This document shows positions 6,825 to 7,728 of a stretch of DNA of 7,728 bases, piece after piece. Made by a program: the position numbers and the translations under genes. How positions within the stretch are numbered: the stretch's first letter is position 1; the number at the start of each line of letters is the position of its first letter. The DNA is taken from positions 1 through 7,728 of the forward strand of contig MWAR01000511.1 of the NCBI GenBank assembly GCA_002068715.1, given 5' to 3'. Under the pieces are notes generated by a model. That model saw only the letters and a list, made by a program, of their open reading frames with translations, was not told where the DNA came from and ran no database searches. This stretch comes from a bacterium ADurb.Bin374 (lineage in GTDB: Bacteria; Riflebacteria; Ozemobacteria; Ozemobacterales; Ozemobacteraceae).

Positions 6825-7466
6825 TCAGACCGTGTCGTTCGGCCTCGCGGCCTCGCCGGAGCCGCCCTCGATCGGGAGGTCCCGGTCGATCTTGAAGCCG
6901 GCGGTCACCTGACGGAGTTCCTCGATGACGCCGTACAGGTCGCGGGCGACGGCTTCGATCGACTCGGCGTCGTGCTTCTTCTTCTGAAGTTGTTCGTTGA
7001 GCCGGTTGCCGGCCGTCACGAGCCGCGAGATCACCTCCCGGTCCTTGGCGACCATGCGTCTCAGCGATTCGCTCATAGTGTTGAACGCGTCCTGCAGGTC
7101 GGCCAGCTCGTCACCGTGCCGCAGCTTGACGCTCTGCGTCAGGTCGCCGGAGGCGATGGCCTTGGCCGAACGTTCGAGCCGGTAGACCGGCCCGGCGATC
7201 TTGTGCGAGACGAAGACGGAAAGCGTCGCGATGGCCACGCCGAACACGGCCACCCATTGGAGCAGGGTCCGGTTGACGCCGTCGAAGATCTCGGCAAGCC
7301 GGTCGATCGTCAGATCGGGCGTCATGATGATCCGGTTCCACGACGTGTAATAGATGATCCAGCCGACGCCGAAGGCCACCAGCAGCATCGTCGAAACGAT
7401 TATTCCCATGTAGCGGAGCTGCAGACCGGACTTGATCAGGTATGTGCGCCTTCGATGCTTGCTCAT
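6825..7466 (-). CDS. Small two-helix membrane protein with a HAMP domain and no output domain
   Basis: A 213-residue protein. A basic N-terminus (MSKHRRRTYLIKSGLQLRY) leads into transmembrane helix 1 (about 20-40), a short periplasmic loop of about 28 residues, transmembrane helix 2 (about 69-88), and a HAMP linker (about 89-140) with the typical AGPVYRLE start, GDLTQSV middle and GDELADLQDAFNTM second helix. A charged helical stretch, about 140-190, probably a coiled coil, follows, then a Gly/Pro-containing tail. HAMP domains relay signals across the membrane to kinase, cyclase or chemotaxis modules; none is present here, and the loop is too short for a usual sensor domain. It may act through a separate partner. 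GGAGG (7471-7475) lies 4 bases before the ATG. It follows the pilin-like gene by 30 bases, suggesting an operon. Confidence 0.92.
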   Translation of the reverse strand: MSKHRRRTYLIKSGLQLRYMGIIVSTMLLVAFGVGWIIYYTSWNRIIMTPDLTIDRLAEIFDGVNRTLLQWVAVFGVAIATLSVFVSHKIAGPVYRLERSAKAIASGDLTQSVKLRHGDELADLQDAFNTMSESLRRMVAKDREVISRLVTAGNRLNEQLQKKKHDAESIEAVARDLYGVIEELRQVTAGFKIDRDLPIEGGSGEAARPNDTV

Positions 7467-7470
7467 TGGT

Positions 7471-7475
7471 CCTCC
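7471..7475 (-). promoter_or_regulatory. Ribosome binding site of the HAMP-domain gene
   Basis: The minus strand reads CGGAGGACCA immediately before the ATG at 7466. The GGAGG core has a rather short 4-base spacing but is the only such site nearby, and it supports this start. Confidence 0.6.
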
Positions 7476-7496
7476 GTCGTGTGCGGCCGGGTCCGG

Positions 7497-7728
7497 TCAG
7501 GAGCCCGTGTCGAGGTCGGCCGGCTGCTTCGCGGTCGGCCGGTGAATCGTGCAGAGCACTTCGCCCTGGGGCCCGAAAATGAACTTCCCTTTTTCGGGGC
7601 AGGTCTGAACCTCGCTCAGAAAGCCGGTCGCCTTCAGGTGATCGATGTCGATCGCCTTGCCGGCCTGGACGATGCTCCGGGTGTTGTTGGAATCGTAATT
7701 GGCGACCGCCACTTCGATCTTGCGGCGG
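7497..7728 (-). CDS. C-terminal part of a type IV pilin-like protein (5' end outside the window)
   Basis: The frame is open from the window edge through RRKIEVAVANYDSNN to the stop at 7497-7499, so the GTG at 7712 is probably internal and the gene continues upstream. The visible 76 residues lack the N-terminal prepilin helix but align with the head of the pilin-like domain inside the large protein: RRKIEVAVANYDSNN corresponds to QRVLLGSVEMYNMDN, followed after 27 and 28 residues respectively by C-x15-C-x2-H (TCPEKGKFIFGPQGEVLC then TIH here). I infer a small (pseudo)pilin anchored in the inner membrane or assembled in a filament. The downstream HAMP gene starts 30 bases after its stop. The family call depends on this comparison, because the diagnostic N-terminus is not visible. 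Confidence 0.75.
   Translation of the reverse strand, partial: RRKIEVAVANYDSNNTRSIVQAGKAIDIDHLKATGFLSEVQTCPEKGKFIFGPQGEVLCTIHRPTAKQPADLDTGS

Overview
All recognisable genes in this GC-rich window lie on the minus strand, so the locus reads from high to low coordinates. In transcription order: the 3' part of a short type IV pilin-like gene (cut by the window edge at 7728), a small orphan HAMP-domain membrane protein, an exported protein with caspase-like (clan CD) peptidase motifs, a very large membrane protein of about 1810 residues, and the first 16 codons of another gene that overlaps the large gene's stop codon. There are no tRNA or rRNA genes, no CRISPR array, no insertion sequence, and no plus-strand gene that I can support.

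The large protein dominates the window. It reads as an in-frame fusion: signal peptide, periplasmic module A, two hydrophobic segments, a complete class III prepilin signal (G then F, with Glu at +5) followed by a roughly 100-residue pilin-like head, a cluster of transmembrane helices, a second segment that looks like a signal peptide, module A' (a diverged copy of module A), and three C-terminal transmembrane helices. The pilin head carries a C-x15-C-x2-H pattern. The partial gene at the right edge has the same pattern with identical spacing, so the window holds two members of one pilin-like family.

The genes at 7728-5715 are closely spaced (gaps of 30 and 66 bases) and could form one transcript. 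A 222-237 base gap then precedes the large gene. It contains a possible sigma70-type promoter with a perfect dyad in its spacer and two adjacent perfect hairpins in the presumed leader. The large gene and the next gene overlap as GTGA.

Organism: Gram-negative-type envelope proteins, high GC, and a pilin sequence with a KACYANQ...EMYNMDN stretch remind me of the many pilin-like proteins of Candidatus Riflebacteria/Ozemobacteria. That is recall, not a database result. A joint role in a cell-envelope or pilus-related assembly with a sensory and a proteolytic part is inference from gene order only.
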